Part shown: piece by piece, positions 18,362-26,121 of the stretch | Position numbering within the stretch: the stretch's first letter is position 1 | How the letters are laid out: every line of letters begins with the position of its first letter | From: Candidatus Gastranaerophilales bacterium | GTDB taxonomy: Bacteria; Cyanobacteriota; Vampirovibrionia; Gastranaerophilales; Gastranaerophilaceae | Direction of reading: 5' to 3' | Assembly (NCBI GenBank): GCA_944324345.1 | Contig: CALUVT010000002.1 | Location: forward strand, 124,001 to 188,000 | Length of the DNA stretch: 64,000 nt | Position numbers and translations under genes: made by a program | The notes under the pieces: model-generated | What the model saw: only the letters and a program-made list of their open reading frames with translations | The model's database searches: none | Told to the model about the DNA's origin: nothing

Positions 18362-19234
18362 ATGACAGTACAAGATTGGTTTGAAAAACGTAAGCAGGCC
18401 CAAATTCAGCGTAGAGCCTTAGAAGCTAAAGTGGAAGTTGAAATGGATCCGAATCTTTGGACTAAATGTGTCCATTGTGGTGCCCAGTTGTTAAAAGAAG
18501 ATTTAGAAAAAAATGATATGGTTTGTCCATTGTGTGATTATCATTTCAGGATAAATGCCAGAACCCGTATTAAACAGCTGTTTGATGAAAATTCGTTTGA
18601 AGAACTTTTCTCAGATATACTTCCTACTGATCCTCTTGAATTTTCTGATACAGAAAGCTATAAGGACAGATTAAAGAAAGCTCATGGAAAGACAGGTTTG
18701 AATGATGCTGTAATTACTGGTATTGCATCTATCAATGGGAATAAGGTTGCAACAGCTGTCATGGATTTTGACTTTATGGGCGGATCAATGGGTAGTGTCG
18801 TTGGCGAAAAAGTTACCAGAATTATTGAAAAGGCGATAGAAGAAAGATTGCCTGTCCTTGCAATAACTTCTTCCGGTGGTGCGAGAATGCAAGAAAGTGC
18901 ACTCAGTCTGATGCAGATGGCAAAAACATCTTGTGCTGTTTCAAGGCTTGATGATGAAGGCCTTTTGTATATTAATCTTTTGACAGAACCTACTTTTGGT
19001 GGCGTTACAGCAAGTTTTGGTATGCTTGGTGACATTATTGTTGCCGAACAAGGTGCAAGAATAGGTTTTGCCGGAAGACGCGTTATTGAACAGACAATAA
19101 GGCAAAAGCTCCCGTCTGATTTCCAGACAGCGGAATATTTGTTGAAATATGGCCAGGTTGATGTAGTTTCTTCTCGTAAAAATTTGAGGGAAACATTGGC
19201 AAAAATTCTGGATATGCATAAAGTTGAGCAGTAA
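18362..19234 (+). CDS. accD: Acetyl-CoA carboxylase carboxyltransferase subunit beta
   Basis: 290 residues. The N-terminal four-Cys zinc ribbon (CVHCGAQ ... CPLCDYH) is typical of AccD, followed by the crotonase-like core with SSGGARMQES and the GGVTASFGMLGD oxyanion region. With AccA it transfers carboxyl from biotin-BCCP to acetyl-CoA, the first step of fatty-acid synthesis. accA follows 15 bases later, so the two subunits are made from one mRNA. Confidence 0.97.
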   Translation: MTVQDWFEKRKQAQIQRRALEAKVEVEMDPNLWTKCVHCGAQLLKEDLEKNDMVCPLCDYHFRINARTRIKQLFDENSFEELFSDILPTDPLEFSDTESYKDRLKKAHGKTGLNDAVITGIASINGNKVATAVMDFDFMGGSMGSVVGEKVTRIIEKAIEERLPVLAITSSGGARMQESALSLMQMAKTSCAVSRLDDEGLLYINLLTEPTFGGVTASFGMLGDIIVAEQGARIGFAGRRVIEQTIRQKLPSDFQTAEYLLKYGQVDVVSSRKNLRETLAKILDMHKVEQ

Positions 19235-19249
19235 GAGGATTTTATAATT

Positions 19250-20206
19250 ATGACAGCGATTTTGGATTTTGAAAAACCAATTTTAGAAATTCAGGAAAAA
19301 ATTGAAGAATTGAAAAAGATAAGTTTGGAGTCAGGCATGGATTTAGATAAAGAAATTGAAACTTTTGAACAGCAAGCACAAGACTATCGTAAAGAGTTGT
19401 ATTCAAATCTGAAGCCGTCTCAAAAACTGCAAATTGCTAGACATCCTGAGAGACCAAATTTTATGGATTATGTTGACCACATTTGTGAAGATTTTGTAGA
19501 ACTTCACGGAGATAGAGAAGGTATGGATGATAGAGCAATAATTGGTGGTTTGGCAAAAATTGATGGGAAACCTGTTATGATTATTGGCACTATGAAAGGC
19601 AAGTCGACAAAAGAAAATCTTGAATATAATTTTGGAATGCCCCAACCTCAAGGTTATAGGAAGGCGTTACGTCTATTTAAGCATGCTGACAAATTTAATA
19701 TTCCGATTGTCACGTTGATTGATACCCCTGGTGCATATCCTGGCATTAGTGCTGAGGAAACTAATCAAGGCGGAGCTATCGCAGTTAATTTAAGAGATAT
19801 GGCAAAATTAAAAGTTCCTGTTATTGCTATTATAACAGGTGAGGGCTGTTCCGGTGGAGCCTTAGGCTTGGCTGTTGCAAATAAGGTGTTTTTACTTGAA
19901 CATGCTTATTACACAGTTATTTCCCCCGAAGGATGTGCTTCAATTCTTTGGCGTGATGCTTCAAAAGCAGCTGAAGCTGCAGATGCTTTAAAAATTACTG
20001 CTCCAGATTTATTAAAATTTGACATTATTGATGGTGAAATTAAAGAACCTACTGGTGGTGCTCATACAAATTATGATGAGATTTCTGAAACTATGAAAAA
20101 GACAATTTTGGATTCTCTAGAGGAACTTTCAAAACTAAGCCCTCAAGAATTGAAATCTCAAAGATATGAAAAATTCAGAAAAATGGGTGCTTTTTTAGAA
20201 GGTTAG
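19250..20206 (+). CDS. accA: Acetyl-CoA carboxylase carboxyltransferase subunit alpha
   Basis: 318 residues. Hallmarks are RHPERPNFMDYVDHICEDFVELHGDR (start of the core, about residues 64-88), IDTPGAYPG and GEGCSGGALGLAVANKV, forming the biotin-side half of the active site. The adjacent accD-accA arrangement suits stoichiometric assembly of the alpha2beta2 carboxyltransferase. Confidence 0.97.
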   Translation: MTAILDFEKPILEIQEKIEELKKISLESGMDLDKEIETFEQQAQDYRKELYSNLKPSQKLQIARHPERPNFMDYVDHICEDFVELHGDREGMDDRAIIGGLAKIDGKPVMIIGTMKGKSTKENLEYNFGMPQPQGYRKALRLFKHADKFNIPIVTLIDTPGAYPGISAEETNQGGAIAVNLRDMAKLKVPVIAIITGEGCSGGALGLAVANKVFLLEHAYYTVISPEGCASILWRDASKAAEAADALKITAPDLLKFDIIDGEIKEPTGGAHTNYDEISETMKKTILDSLEELSKLSPQELKSQRYEKFRKMGAFLEG

Positions 20207-20210
20207 TGTG

Positions 20211-21119
20211 ATGCCTAAGGATAGTAATTTATATACCGAGTTGCAGATTAAAATTAATCCCGAAATTGAGGATATAGTATCTGAGTTCTGTTTTGAGAAT
20301 TTGCCCTGTGAGGGTGTGATTTTAGCCGAGGAAACCTATAAGGATTTGGAAATGGTTTCCACAACAGAAGGTATTTTAAAGGTATTTTTAACATCAAAAC
20401 CATCTGATTTAGAAGTGATATTAAATAATCAACGATTATTATTAAAGTCACGGGGATTGTCAGACGAAGAACTTGGAAGTTGGGATTTTGTTGTATCTGA
20501 TAAGCCAAATGAAGACTGGTCTCGCAAGTGGAAAGAAAAATGGGACATAACACGTGTTACAGACAGAATTGTTATTGTTCCTGATTGGTTGGAATATTCA
20601 CCTAAAAAAGATGAGATTGTAATAAGATTGGAACCCGGATGTGCTTTCGGAACCGGGACTCATCAAACTACACAATTGTGTATGAAGGCAATCGAAGAAT
20701 ACATGAATAAGGGAGCAAAAGTTGCAGATATAGGTATGGGATCAGGAATTTTGGCGATATGTGCTAAAAAATTTGGAGCTTCTTATGTCTATGGCTGTGA
20801 TAATGATGAAACTGTTATTGATGTCGCCAGAGAAAATGCTTTAAAAAATGATGTAGAATGTATTTTTGAATTAAATACAGCAGATAAAATAAGTATGAAA
20901 TTTGATTTTGTATTAGCCAATATTTTGCATAATGTTTTAGCTGAAATAATGTCTGATTTAAAAAATATTATGAATAATAATGCAATTATGGTATTGTCGG
21001 GTATTTTAGACGAGAAAAAATCTGTTGTTTATAATGCCATAAAGAAGTGTAATTTTGAATTAATAAAAGAAACTCATCAGGATCAATGGGTTGCAATTAT
21101 TGTAAGAAGGGTGGATTAG
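20211..21119 (+). CDS. prmA: Ribosomal protein L11 methyltransferase
   Basis: About 302 residues; a GTG at 20208 is an alternative start. The SAM-binding core is clear: PGCAFGTGTHQTTQLC, VADIGMGSGILAICAKKFG, YGCDNDETVIDVARENA and VLANILHNVL, the N-I-L element typical of PrmA. It trimethylates lysines and the N-terminus of L11. It begins only 4 bases after the accA stop, so it shares that mRNA. Confidence 0.94.
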   Translation: MPKDSNLYTELQIKINPEIEDIVSEFCFENLPCEGVILAEETYKDLEMVSTTEGILKVFLTSKPSDLEVILNNQRLLLKSRGLSDEELGSWDFVVSDKPNEDWSRKWKEKWDITRVTDRIVIVPDWLEYSPKKDEIVIRLEPGCAFGTGTHQTTQLCMKAIEEYMNKGAKVADIGMGSGILAICAKKFGASYVYGCDNDETVIDVARENALKNDVECIFELNTADKISMKFDFVLANILHNVLAEIMSDLKNIMNNNAIMVLSGILDEKKSVVYNAIKKCNFELIKETHQDQWVAIIVRRVD

Positions 21120-21123
21120 CAAA

Positions 21124-21855
21124 ATGAGTAAGACTGCTATAATAATTCCTGCACGGTATGGATCTTCAAGACTTGAAGGTAAACCTTTAATTAAAGTTCA
21201 AGACAAGCCAATAATTCAATGGGTCTATGAGAAAGCTCAGCAGGCAAAGTTAGCTGATATTATTATTGTTGCAACAGATGATCAAAGAATATATGATGCT
21301 GTCAAATCTTTTGGCGGTAATGTCGAAATGACATCCACAGAACATAAATGCGGATCCGATAGGATTAAAGAAGTTGTTATGCGTCATCCTGAAATTTCTT
21401 ATATAGTTAATTTACAAGGTGACGAACCTTTAATTAGACCTGAAAGTATTGACGAAGTTATAAAAAATGTAAAGGATGATGTTTCTGCTGATATCTCGAC
21501 TTTGATTAGAAAAATTTCATCTAAAGATGCAGAAAACCCAAATCTTGTAAAATGTGTTATTGACAAATTTGGGTATGCTATGTATTTTTCGAGAGCAAAA
21601 ATTCCGTTTGAAAGAAATTTAGGTAAATCCGATTTTTACGGACATTTGGGTATTTATGGTTACAAAAGAGAGTCATTGATAAAAATGACAGAACTTCCCC
21701 AATCCTCATATGAACAGGCAGAAAGCCTGGAACAGTTAAGAGCACTACAAAACGGAATGAGAATAAAAACTTCAATAGTTGATTTTGTCCCTGTGGGTAT
21801 AGATACGGCTGAAGATTTGGAAAAATTTAAAAATATTGTTGCTAAGGCTTTATAA
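21124..21855 (+). CDS. kdsB: CMP-KDO synthetase (3-deoxy-manno-octulosonate cytidylyltransferase)
   Basis: 243 residues. Signatures are IIPARYGSSRLEGKPL at the N-terminus, ATDD, TSTEHKCGSDRI and NLQGDEPLI, plus FVPVGIDTAEDLE near the end. It activates KDO for lipopolysaccharide core assembly and so implies an outer membrane with LPS. It starts 4 bases after prmA and ends overlapping the convergent XRE regulator by 14 bases. Confidence 0.96.
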   Translation: MSKTAIIIPARYGSSRLEGKPLIKVQDKPIIQWVYEKAQQAKLADIIIVATDDQRIYDAVKSFGGNVEMTSTEHKCGSDRIKEVVMRHPEISYIVNLQGDEPLIRPESIDEVIKNVKDDVSADISTLIRKISSKDAENPNLVKCVIDKFGYAMYFSRAKIPFERNLGKSDFYGHLGIYGYKRESLIKMTELPQSSYEQAESLEQLRALQNGMRIKTSIVDFVPVGIDTAEDLEKFKNIVAKAL

Positions 21856-22066
21856 ACAGACTGCTTGGATTTATTTGGAATAGATCAGCAATTTTTAAAA
21901 GCATGTTTAAACTAACCTTTTCCCTTCTGTTTTCCACCCTGCTGATAAATTCTCTTGAACAACTAAGCTTTTCAGCCATAGACTCTTGTGATAATTTTGC
22001 TTCTATTCTTAATCTTTTGATATTTTGAGCAATAATGTCGTGATATTTTCTTTCTTGATTGTCCAT
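21842..22066 (-). CDS. Small XRE-family (HTH) regulator
   Basis: 74 residues that are almost only a Cro/C1 helix-turn-helix: AQNIKRLRIEAKLSQESMAEKLSCSREFISRVENRRE spans the first four helices (residues about 13-49), followed by MLLKIADLFQI. No sensor domain, so probably a constitutive DNA binder or toxin-antitoxin-like regulator; no toxin gene is adjacent. TTTAAT lies six bases before the ATG, again suggesting a leaderless start. It is divergent from the RpaB-like gene. Confidence 0.88.
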   Translation of the reverse strand: MDNQERKYHDIIAQNIKRLRIEAKLSQESMAEKLSCSREFISRVENRREKVSLNMLLKIADLFQINPSSLFIKP

Positions 22067-22173
22067 AGTATTATTAAAACTTTATCTTACAATTAAAGCT
22101 ATGAAGAAATACATCACCCAATTGTCTAATTTTTTAATCTATATAACTGGATAAAATTTAAAAAAAAAAGTAC

Positions 22174-22202
22174 TTGCAATTTTTTGTAAATTAAATTAAT
22201 AT
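22174..22202 (+). promoter_or_regulatory. Probable promoter of the RpaB-like gene
   Basis: TTGCAA (22174-22179), 17-base spacer, TAATAT (22197-22202). A second overlapping option is TTGTAA (22184-22189), 18 bases, TACAAT (22208-22213). An A10 tract lies just upstream. The leader is 60-75 bases long. Confidence 0.5.
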
Positions 22203-22284
22203 ATAGATACAATTATTAAAAAAAATAAATATTTTGTAATATTTGATAAAGTGTTAGATTATATGAATAAAGGAAATGAAGACT

Positions 22285-23034
22285 ATGACTGAGAATGCTG
22301 AAATGCCTAATGAAACAGAAGATCGTCAACGAATACTTCTAGCTGATGATGAGGCTAGTATCAGACGAATCTTAGAAACAAGATTAAAAATGGCTGGTTA
22401 CGATGTTTATACTGCACAAGACGGAGAAGAGGCAGTAAATGCATTTAACAAATACAATCCTGATTTGGTCGTATTGGATGTAATGATGCCAAAGATGGAT
22501 GGTTATGGAGTAACAAGAGAAATTAGAAGAACATCAGATGTCCCTATTATAATATTAACTGCATTAGGAGATGTTTCAGAAAGAATAACAGGTTTGGAAT
22601 TGGGAGCTGACGATTATGTTATTAAGCCATTCAGCCCAAAAGAATTGGAAGCTCGTGTAAAAGCTGTTTTAAGACGTACAAATAATCGAGAAACTTCTGC
22701 ACCTGCAGGTAAGGTTACAAAGAATGTTATTACAACAGGTAACATAAAAATAGATACTGCTCGTAGGCAAGTATTTAGAAAAAATGAAAGAATTCGTTTA
22801 ACCGGTATGGAATTTAGTTTGTTGGAACTACTTGTTAACAATTCCGGTCAGGCTTTTTCAAGAAACGAAATATTGCAGCATGTATGGGCATATCCACCAG
22901 ATCATAGAATAGATACAAGGGTTGTCGATGTTCATATCTCAAGACTTCGTTCAAAACTTGAAACAGATCCTGCAAATCCTGAGCTTATTTTAACAGCAAG
23001 AGGAATCGGTTATATGTTTCAGAGAATAAGCTAG
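22285..23034 (+). CDS. rpaB: OmpR/PhoB-family response regulator, RpaB-like
   Basis: About 249 residues from ATG 22285, with AGGAA about ten bases upstream; an in-frame ATG at 22276 is too close to that site. The receiver domain has the acidic pair (ADDEASIRRILETRL), the phospho-acceptor Asp in LVVLDVMMPKMDGYG, the T/A switch (ILTALGD) and Lys in VIKPFSPKELEAR. The winged-helix domain reads RLTGMEFSLLELL, ending LTARGIGYMFQRIS. Wording and spacing match cyanobacterial RpaB closely. RpaB normally pairs with kinase NblS (Hik33); none is nearby. The symbol is based on remembered sequence similarity. Confidence 0.85.
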   Translation: MTENAEMPNETEDRQRILLADDEASIRRILETRLKMAGYDVYTAQDGEEAVNAFNKYNPDLVVLDVMMPKMDGYGVTREIRRTSDVPIIILTALGDVSERITGLELGADDYVIKPFSPKELEARVKAVLRRTNNRETSAPAGKVTKNVITTGNIKIDTARRQVFRKNERIRLTGMEFSLLELLVNNSGQAFSRNEILQHVWAYPPDHRIDTRVVDVHISRLRSKLETDPANPELILTARGIGYMFQRIS

Positions 23035-23053
23035 TAATATTATATTTTTCTAT

Positions 23054-23085
23054 AAAAAATTCCGCTTTAAAAGCGGAATTTTTTT
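23054..23085 (+). terminator. Rho-independent terminator after the RpaB-like gene
   Basis: AAATTCCGC, loop TTTAAAA, GCGGAATTT, then a T-run. Lies 20 bases after the stop codon. The A-run on the other side makes it potentially bidirectional. Confidence 0.9.
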
Positions 23086-23097
23086 GCAATAATAGTC

Positions 23098-23125
23098 TTG
23101 ATTTCAATAATGTTTATGCTAATAT
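23098..23125 (+). promoter_or_regulatory. Promoter of tRNA-His
   Basis: TTGATT (23098-23103), 16-base spacer, TAATAT (23120-23125), ending 15 bases before the mature tRNA 5' end. Confidence 0.65.
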
Positions 23126-23140
23126 AGAAAAGTAACAAAT

Positions 23141-23217
23141 GGCGTCTGTCGTCAAGTGGTTAAGACCTCGGATTGTGGTTCCGATATGCATGGGTTCGAA
23201 TCCCATCAGACGCCCCA
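23141..23217 (+). tRNA. trnH: tRNA-His (GTG anticodon)
   Basis: Complete cloverleaf. The anticodon loop is TTGTGGT closed by TCGGA/TCCGA, giving anticodon GTG for His. The T arm is ATGGG-TTCGAAT-CCCAT. The acceptor is GCGTCTG/CAGACGC with an extra encoded G at position -1 pairing C73, the bacterial tRNA-His identity element. CCA is encoded at 23215-23217. A terminator follows. The 3' end is repeated almost exactly at 23390-23409. Confidence 0.96.
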
Positions 23218-23226
23218 TTTTAATAT

Positions 23227-23252
23227 AAGCTCTCGAAAGAGAGTTTTTTTTT
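23227..23252 (+). terminator. Terminator after tRNA-His
   Basis: CTCTC-GAAA-GAGAG (23230-23243), a GNRA tetraloop hairpin extended by A-T and G-T pairs, followed by nine T residues. Confidence 0.85.
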
Positions 23253-23271
23253 ATTGCGTATGATGGCGATG

Positions 23272-23409
23272 AGAACCCATTTTTAAGGTTCGAGAGCGAA
23301 CGAGCTTAGGGTGAGGCACTTTCTTTTACTCAAGTGAAGCTTGAAAAAAAAGAAATGCCGTAGACCCGTTAAACGCGAGTGAGCAAGACAATCCCATCAG
23401 ACACCCCAT
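23272..23409 (+). repeat. Copy 1 of a diverged ~140-bp tandem unit; ends in a copy of the tRNA-His 3' end
   Basis: This non-coding stretch shares ordered blocks with 23466-23607: AGAACC, CTTGAAAAAA (23340/23547), CCGTTAAA (23366/23571) and CAAGACAAT (23384/23589), with near-equal spacing. Its last 20 bases, AATCCCATCAGACACCCCAT (23390-23409), differ by one base from the tRNA-His 3' end and flank at 23199-23218. No convincing ORF. It may be a decayed duplication or the scar of an element that used the tRNA as attachment site. Confidence 0.7.
23315..23359 (+). other. Long imperfect hairpin inside the first repeat unit
   Basis: GGCACTTTCTTTT (23315-23327) pairs with AAAAGAAATGCC (23348-23359) with one bulge. 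Inside it, TCAAG (23330-23334) pairs with CTTGA (23340-23344) around TGAAG. The second unit keeps a weaker version. It may be a structured RNA or a cruciform; no function is claimed. Confidence 0.55.
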
Positions 23410-23465
23410 AAATTCGGTTATAACTTAATGTTATGACCGATTTTATTATGTACGATTTAGGAATA

Positions 23466-23607
23466 AGAACCAACAGGTGTAGCTTGGGCAAGGTTAGAGC
23501 GAGAACTAGCCGAGGACGGGATATTCTTTCTTTGTATCAATTGAAACTTGAAAAAATAATGACTGTAGTTCCGTTAAATGTATGTCAACAAGACAATTCT
23601 ATTCACA
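23466..23607 (+). repeat. Copy 2 of the diverged tandem unit
   Basis: Shares the ordered blocks listed for copy 1 but is more diverged at its 3' end (ATTCTATTCACA in place of ATCCCATCAGACA). An open frame of 93 codons crosses it (23433-23714) but has no ribosome site, overlaps ogt and looks non-coding. From 23608 to 23653 I see nothing further beyond AT-rich sequence. Confidence 0.6.
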
Positions 23608-23653
23608 AACAACCTTTTATTAAATTTGACCCTCCTAGGCGGGCTAAGGGCTT

Positions 23654-24106
23654 TTATTTATATAATTTTTCTAACTCTAATAATTTTTCTTTTATTTTTA
23701 TCCCACCTGCATAGCCAGTAAGCGAGCCATCCGCTCCGACAACCCGATGGCAGGGGACAATAATTACCAAAGGATTTTTGTTATTTGCCAATCCAACTGC
23801 ACGATATGCTCTGGGATTTTCTATTAAATTTGCTATATCTTTATAGCTGGCTGTTTGCCCATATGGTATTGATTGTAGTGCCTTCCAAACAGAAATTTGA
23901 AATGGGGTTCCAACAAATTTTATTGGGATATCAAAACTTTTACGATGCCCACTCAAGTATTCACTCAATTCTTTATAGGCTTTTTTTATGAGTGGTGTTT
24001 CCCTAATTTCACAATTTAATTTATGGTATGCAACATTTGTTATGCGACCATTATCTTCTGCAATTGTTATTTCTCCAATAGATGTTATATAACTGTATTG
24101 AAACAT
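23654..24106 (-). CDS. ogt: Methylated-DNA--protein-cysteine S-methyltransferase
   Basis: 150 residues. The active-site motif is IIVPCHRVVGADGSLTGYAGG with acceptor Cys in PCHRV, preceded by the helix-turn-helix (TASYKDIANLIENPRAYRAVG). It directly removes O6-alkyl groups from guanine in a suicide reaction. The start overlaps the dedA stop by one base (TAATG), so the two are translationally coupled. Confidence 0.95.
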   Translation of the reverse strand: MFQYSYITSIGEITIAEDNGRITNVAYHKLNCEIRETPLIKKAYKELSEYLSGHRKSFDIPIKFVGTPFQISVWKALQSIPYGQTASYKDIANLIENPRAYRAVGLANNKNPLVIIVPCHRVVGADGSLTGYAGGIKIKEKLLELEKLYK

Positions 24107-24732
24107 TAAGATTCCTTTAAGTGTTTAACATGCTTGTAAACGTATAAAACACCTAAAATTCCAACAATAAGGACAATTGCAATATCAAATTTATGCCAAA
24201 TATGTTTAAACGCTTCCATATTCTGTCCCATTTTTACACCAACATAAACTAAAACATAGCTCCATACAAGGGAACCTAAAAATGTTAGGGTGAAAAAGAT
24301 TCTTTTTTTAGCTTTCAGTATACCTGCAGGGAGTGAAATAAATGTTCTTACAACAGGGAGCATTCTGCATAAGAAAAATGCCCAATCACCGTATTTTTCA
24401 ACCCATTTGTCAGCTTCCTCTAAATCTTTATGCGAAATTAAAAAATATTTTCCATATTTTTCAACAAATTTTCTCCCTCCAAAATATCCGAGATAATATG
24501 AAGGAATAGAACCAAGTACACAGCCTAAAGCCCCTGCAATTGCCGCAACATGAAAATTCATTTCCCCTTTGCTTACTATATAACCCGCAAATGGGAGTAT
24601 AGCTTCACTTGGAAGAGGAATATTACAAGATTCAATTGCCATCAATAAGCTTATTCCCCAAGGGCCCATAACTGTTATTACTTGTTCTATAAAGTGAATT
24701 AAATACGATAAAATTTGGTTTATAAATTCCAT
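24106..24732 (-). CDS. DedA-family membrane protein
   Basis: 208 residues, multi-pass. Family signatures are ESCNIPLPSEAILPFAGYI near residue 33 and FLCRMLPVVRTFISLPAGI near residue 120, the F-x-x-R-x-x-P-x-x-R motif. DedA proteins are inner-membrane transporters; some flip undecaprenyl phosphate or phospholipids. Lies between a HAD hydrolase gene and ogt on the same strand, so probably one operon. Confidence 0.92.
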   Translation of the reverse strand: MEFINQILSYLIHFIEQVITVMGPWGISLLMAIESCNIPLPSEAILPFAGYIVSKGEMNFHVAAIAGALGCVLGSIPSYYLGYFGGRKFVEKYGKYFLISHKDLEEADKWVEKYGDWAFFLCRMLPVVRTFISLPAGILKAKKRIFFTLTFLGSLVWSYVLVYVGVKMGQNMEAFKHIWHKFDIAIVLIVGILGVLYVYKHVKHLKES

Positions 24733-24743
24733 ACTCTCTCCTT

Positions 24744-25439
24744 TTATATAGCTCTATTGTAGCATGGAATTTCCAAAATGCTTTTATCTATTTCATTAAA
24801 GTTTTTTATAATTTGCGAAACTGCAGGTATATTTTTGTATAAATCTACACTTTCCATAGACGCCATAGCGATAATTTTGCCAATTCCTGCAGCTCTGGCT
24901 GACTCTATCCCTGAGACTGCATCTTCTACAACAATACAATCTTTTGGATTTAAATTTAAATTCTTTGCAGCCTTAAGATATATATCTGGGGCTGGTTTAC
25001 CCGGAATTGTTCCGTCATCGAAAACAATTTTGCTTAGATCAAACCACCTCTCAAGTTTGAATTCTTCTATGTAGAAGTCAACATTGTCTTTTTCAGACAT
25101 TGTTGCAATTGTTCTTGGAATATTGTTTTCTGCTAAAAAATTTAAAAATTCAGTAGCCCCTGGAGCAAGAACGGTATTTTTATAATCTTTTATACACATT
25201 TCTCTATATAAGGCTTCTTTTTCTTTTGCAAATGCTCTGACCATTTCCTTTGTAGGACGTTTTCCTATCAAATATGCAATTATATCTTCGTTTGTGCGTC
25301 CAAACATGAAATCCCTCATTTCTTCATCAGAAAACGGGTAAGATCTTAAACGTTTTGAAAATTCTCTCCATGCCTGTTGATGTTTTTCCGAATCAAAAAA
25401 TAATGTCCCGTTAAAATCAAAAATTATTCCCTTGTACAT
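24744..25439 (-). CDS. HAD-superfamily hydrolase, beta-phosphoglucomutase-like
   Basis: 231 residues. Motif I reads FDFNGTLF: the nucleophile Asp is present, but the second Asp of DxD is Asn, as in some members of this branch. Motif II is IATMSEKD, motif III the Lys in PGKPAPDIYLKAA, motif IV VVEDAVSGIESARAAG. A helical cap (about residues 15-85) fits the phosphatase/phosphoglucomutase group. The substrate is unknown. It starts 7 bases after the upstream TPR gene ends. Confidence 0.88.
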   Translation of the reverse strand: MYKGIIFDFNGTLFFDSEKHQQAWREFSKRLRSYPFSDEEMRDFMFGRTNEDIIAYLIGKRPTKEMVRAFAKEKEALYREMCIKDYKNTVLAPGATEFLNFLAENNIPRTIATMSEKDNVDFYIEEFKLERWFDLSKIVFDDGTIPGKPAPDIYLKAAKNLNLNPKDCIVVEDAVSGIESARAAGIGKIIAMASMESVDLYKNIPAVSQIIKNFNEIDKSILEIPCYNRAI

Positions 25440-25446
25440 TTTGCCT

Positions 25447-26079
25447 CTATATCTGATTTTCTATTAGTTTGTTGTAATACTCTAAATATATTTTTGCTTG
25501 TTTTTCTTTATTTTGTTGTTTATACACATATGCAAGATTGTAGTGAAAATCTGCAACAGTGTTTTTAAGATCAATTGCTGTCAGAAGTTCATACTTAGCT
25601 TTCCCGTATTTCCCAAGTTTTATGTATGCACATCCAAGATTATAATGTGCATAGGCATATTCAGGTTTAAGCTTTATCACTTTCTTATAGTTTTCTACTG
25701 CCATATTGGGACGTCCATCTTTTAGGTAGATGTTGCCCAAATTGTAGTATGCTTTATAATAATTTTCGTCTGTTTGAATTGCTCTGTTATACATAAAAAC
25801 GGTTTCATCAAACTTTCCCTGATCTTGTAAAATGTTCCCTAACAAGAGCCAATTTTGAGCCGTTCTTTCATCCTCAGGAATGCTTAAAAGTAAATTAAAA
25901 GCACTTTTGATATCATTTTCCGCATACAAAACATTTGCCTGGTTTGTTATAGTTTGGAATTGTTCCGATTGTACAACTTTATGTTCATTTTTAGCCTTGT
26001 CTTGTTGCCATGGTAACCCAGCAAAGGCAGCATTTGTACTTAAAAATATTAGTAAAAGTAAATATAAAAATCTCTTCAT
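25447..26079 (-). CDS. TPR protein with signal peptide
   Basis: 210 residues. The N-terminus is a signal peptide (KRFLYLLLLIFLSTNAAFA). From about residue 45 the protein consists of tetratricopeptide repeats, most clearly YKAYYNLGNIYLKDGRPNMA and YAYAHYNLGCAYIKLGKYGK. TPR arrays act as protein-docking scaffolds, here presumably in the periplasm. No ribosome site precedes the start; a TATAAT ends six bases before the ATG, so the transcript is probably leaderless. Confidence 0.88.
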   Translation of the reverse strand: MKRFLYLLLLIFLSTNAAFAGLPWQQDKAKNEHKVVQSEQFQTITNQANVLYAENDIKSAFNLLLSIPEDERTAQNWLLLGNILQDQGKFDETVFMYNRAIQTDENYYKAYYNLGNIYLKDGRPNMAVENYKKVIKLKPEYAYAHYNLGCAYIKLGKYGKAKYELLTAIDLKNTVADFHYNLAYVYKQQNKEKQAKIYLEYYNKLIENQI

Positions 26080-26091
26080 AAGAGGATTATA
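26080..26091 (-). promoter_or_regulatory. -10 element placing the TSS at the TPR gene start codon
   Basis: On the minus strand TATAAT (26091-26086) is followed by six bases and the ATG at 26079. No Shine-Dalgarno sequence is present. Same spacing as at 11953, 16735 and 60282. Confidence 0.65.
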
Positions 26092-26121
26092 AAATAAATT
26101 TTAAAAAATATCCAGAAAAAT

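Noticed and set aside
22160-22169. A10 tract upstream of the RpaB-like gene as a phase-variable element
   Set aside because: A/T runs of this length are expected in such AT-rich intergenic DNA; unlike the G10 tract it is not in a coding frame.
22190-22260. HLR1 site upstream of the RpaB-like gene (autoregulation)
   Set aside because: TTTGTAATATTTGATAAA has at least three mismatches to the consensus in the second half.
23433-23714. 93-codon open frame after the tRNA-His region
   Set aside because: No ribosome site, crosses a non-coding repeat unit, overlaps ogt on the other strand, and the first repeat copy has stops in the corresponding frame.
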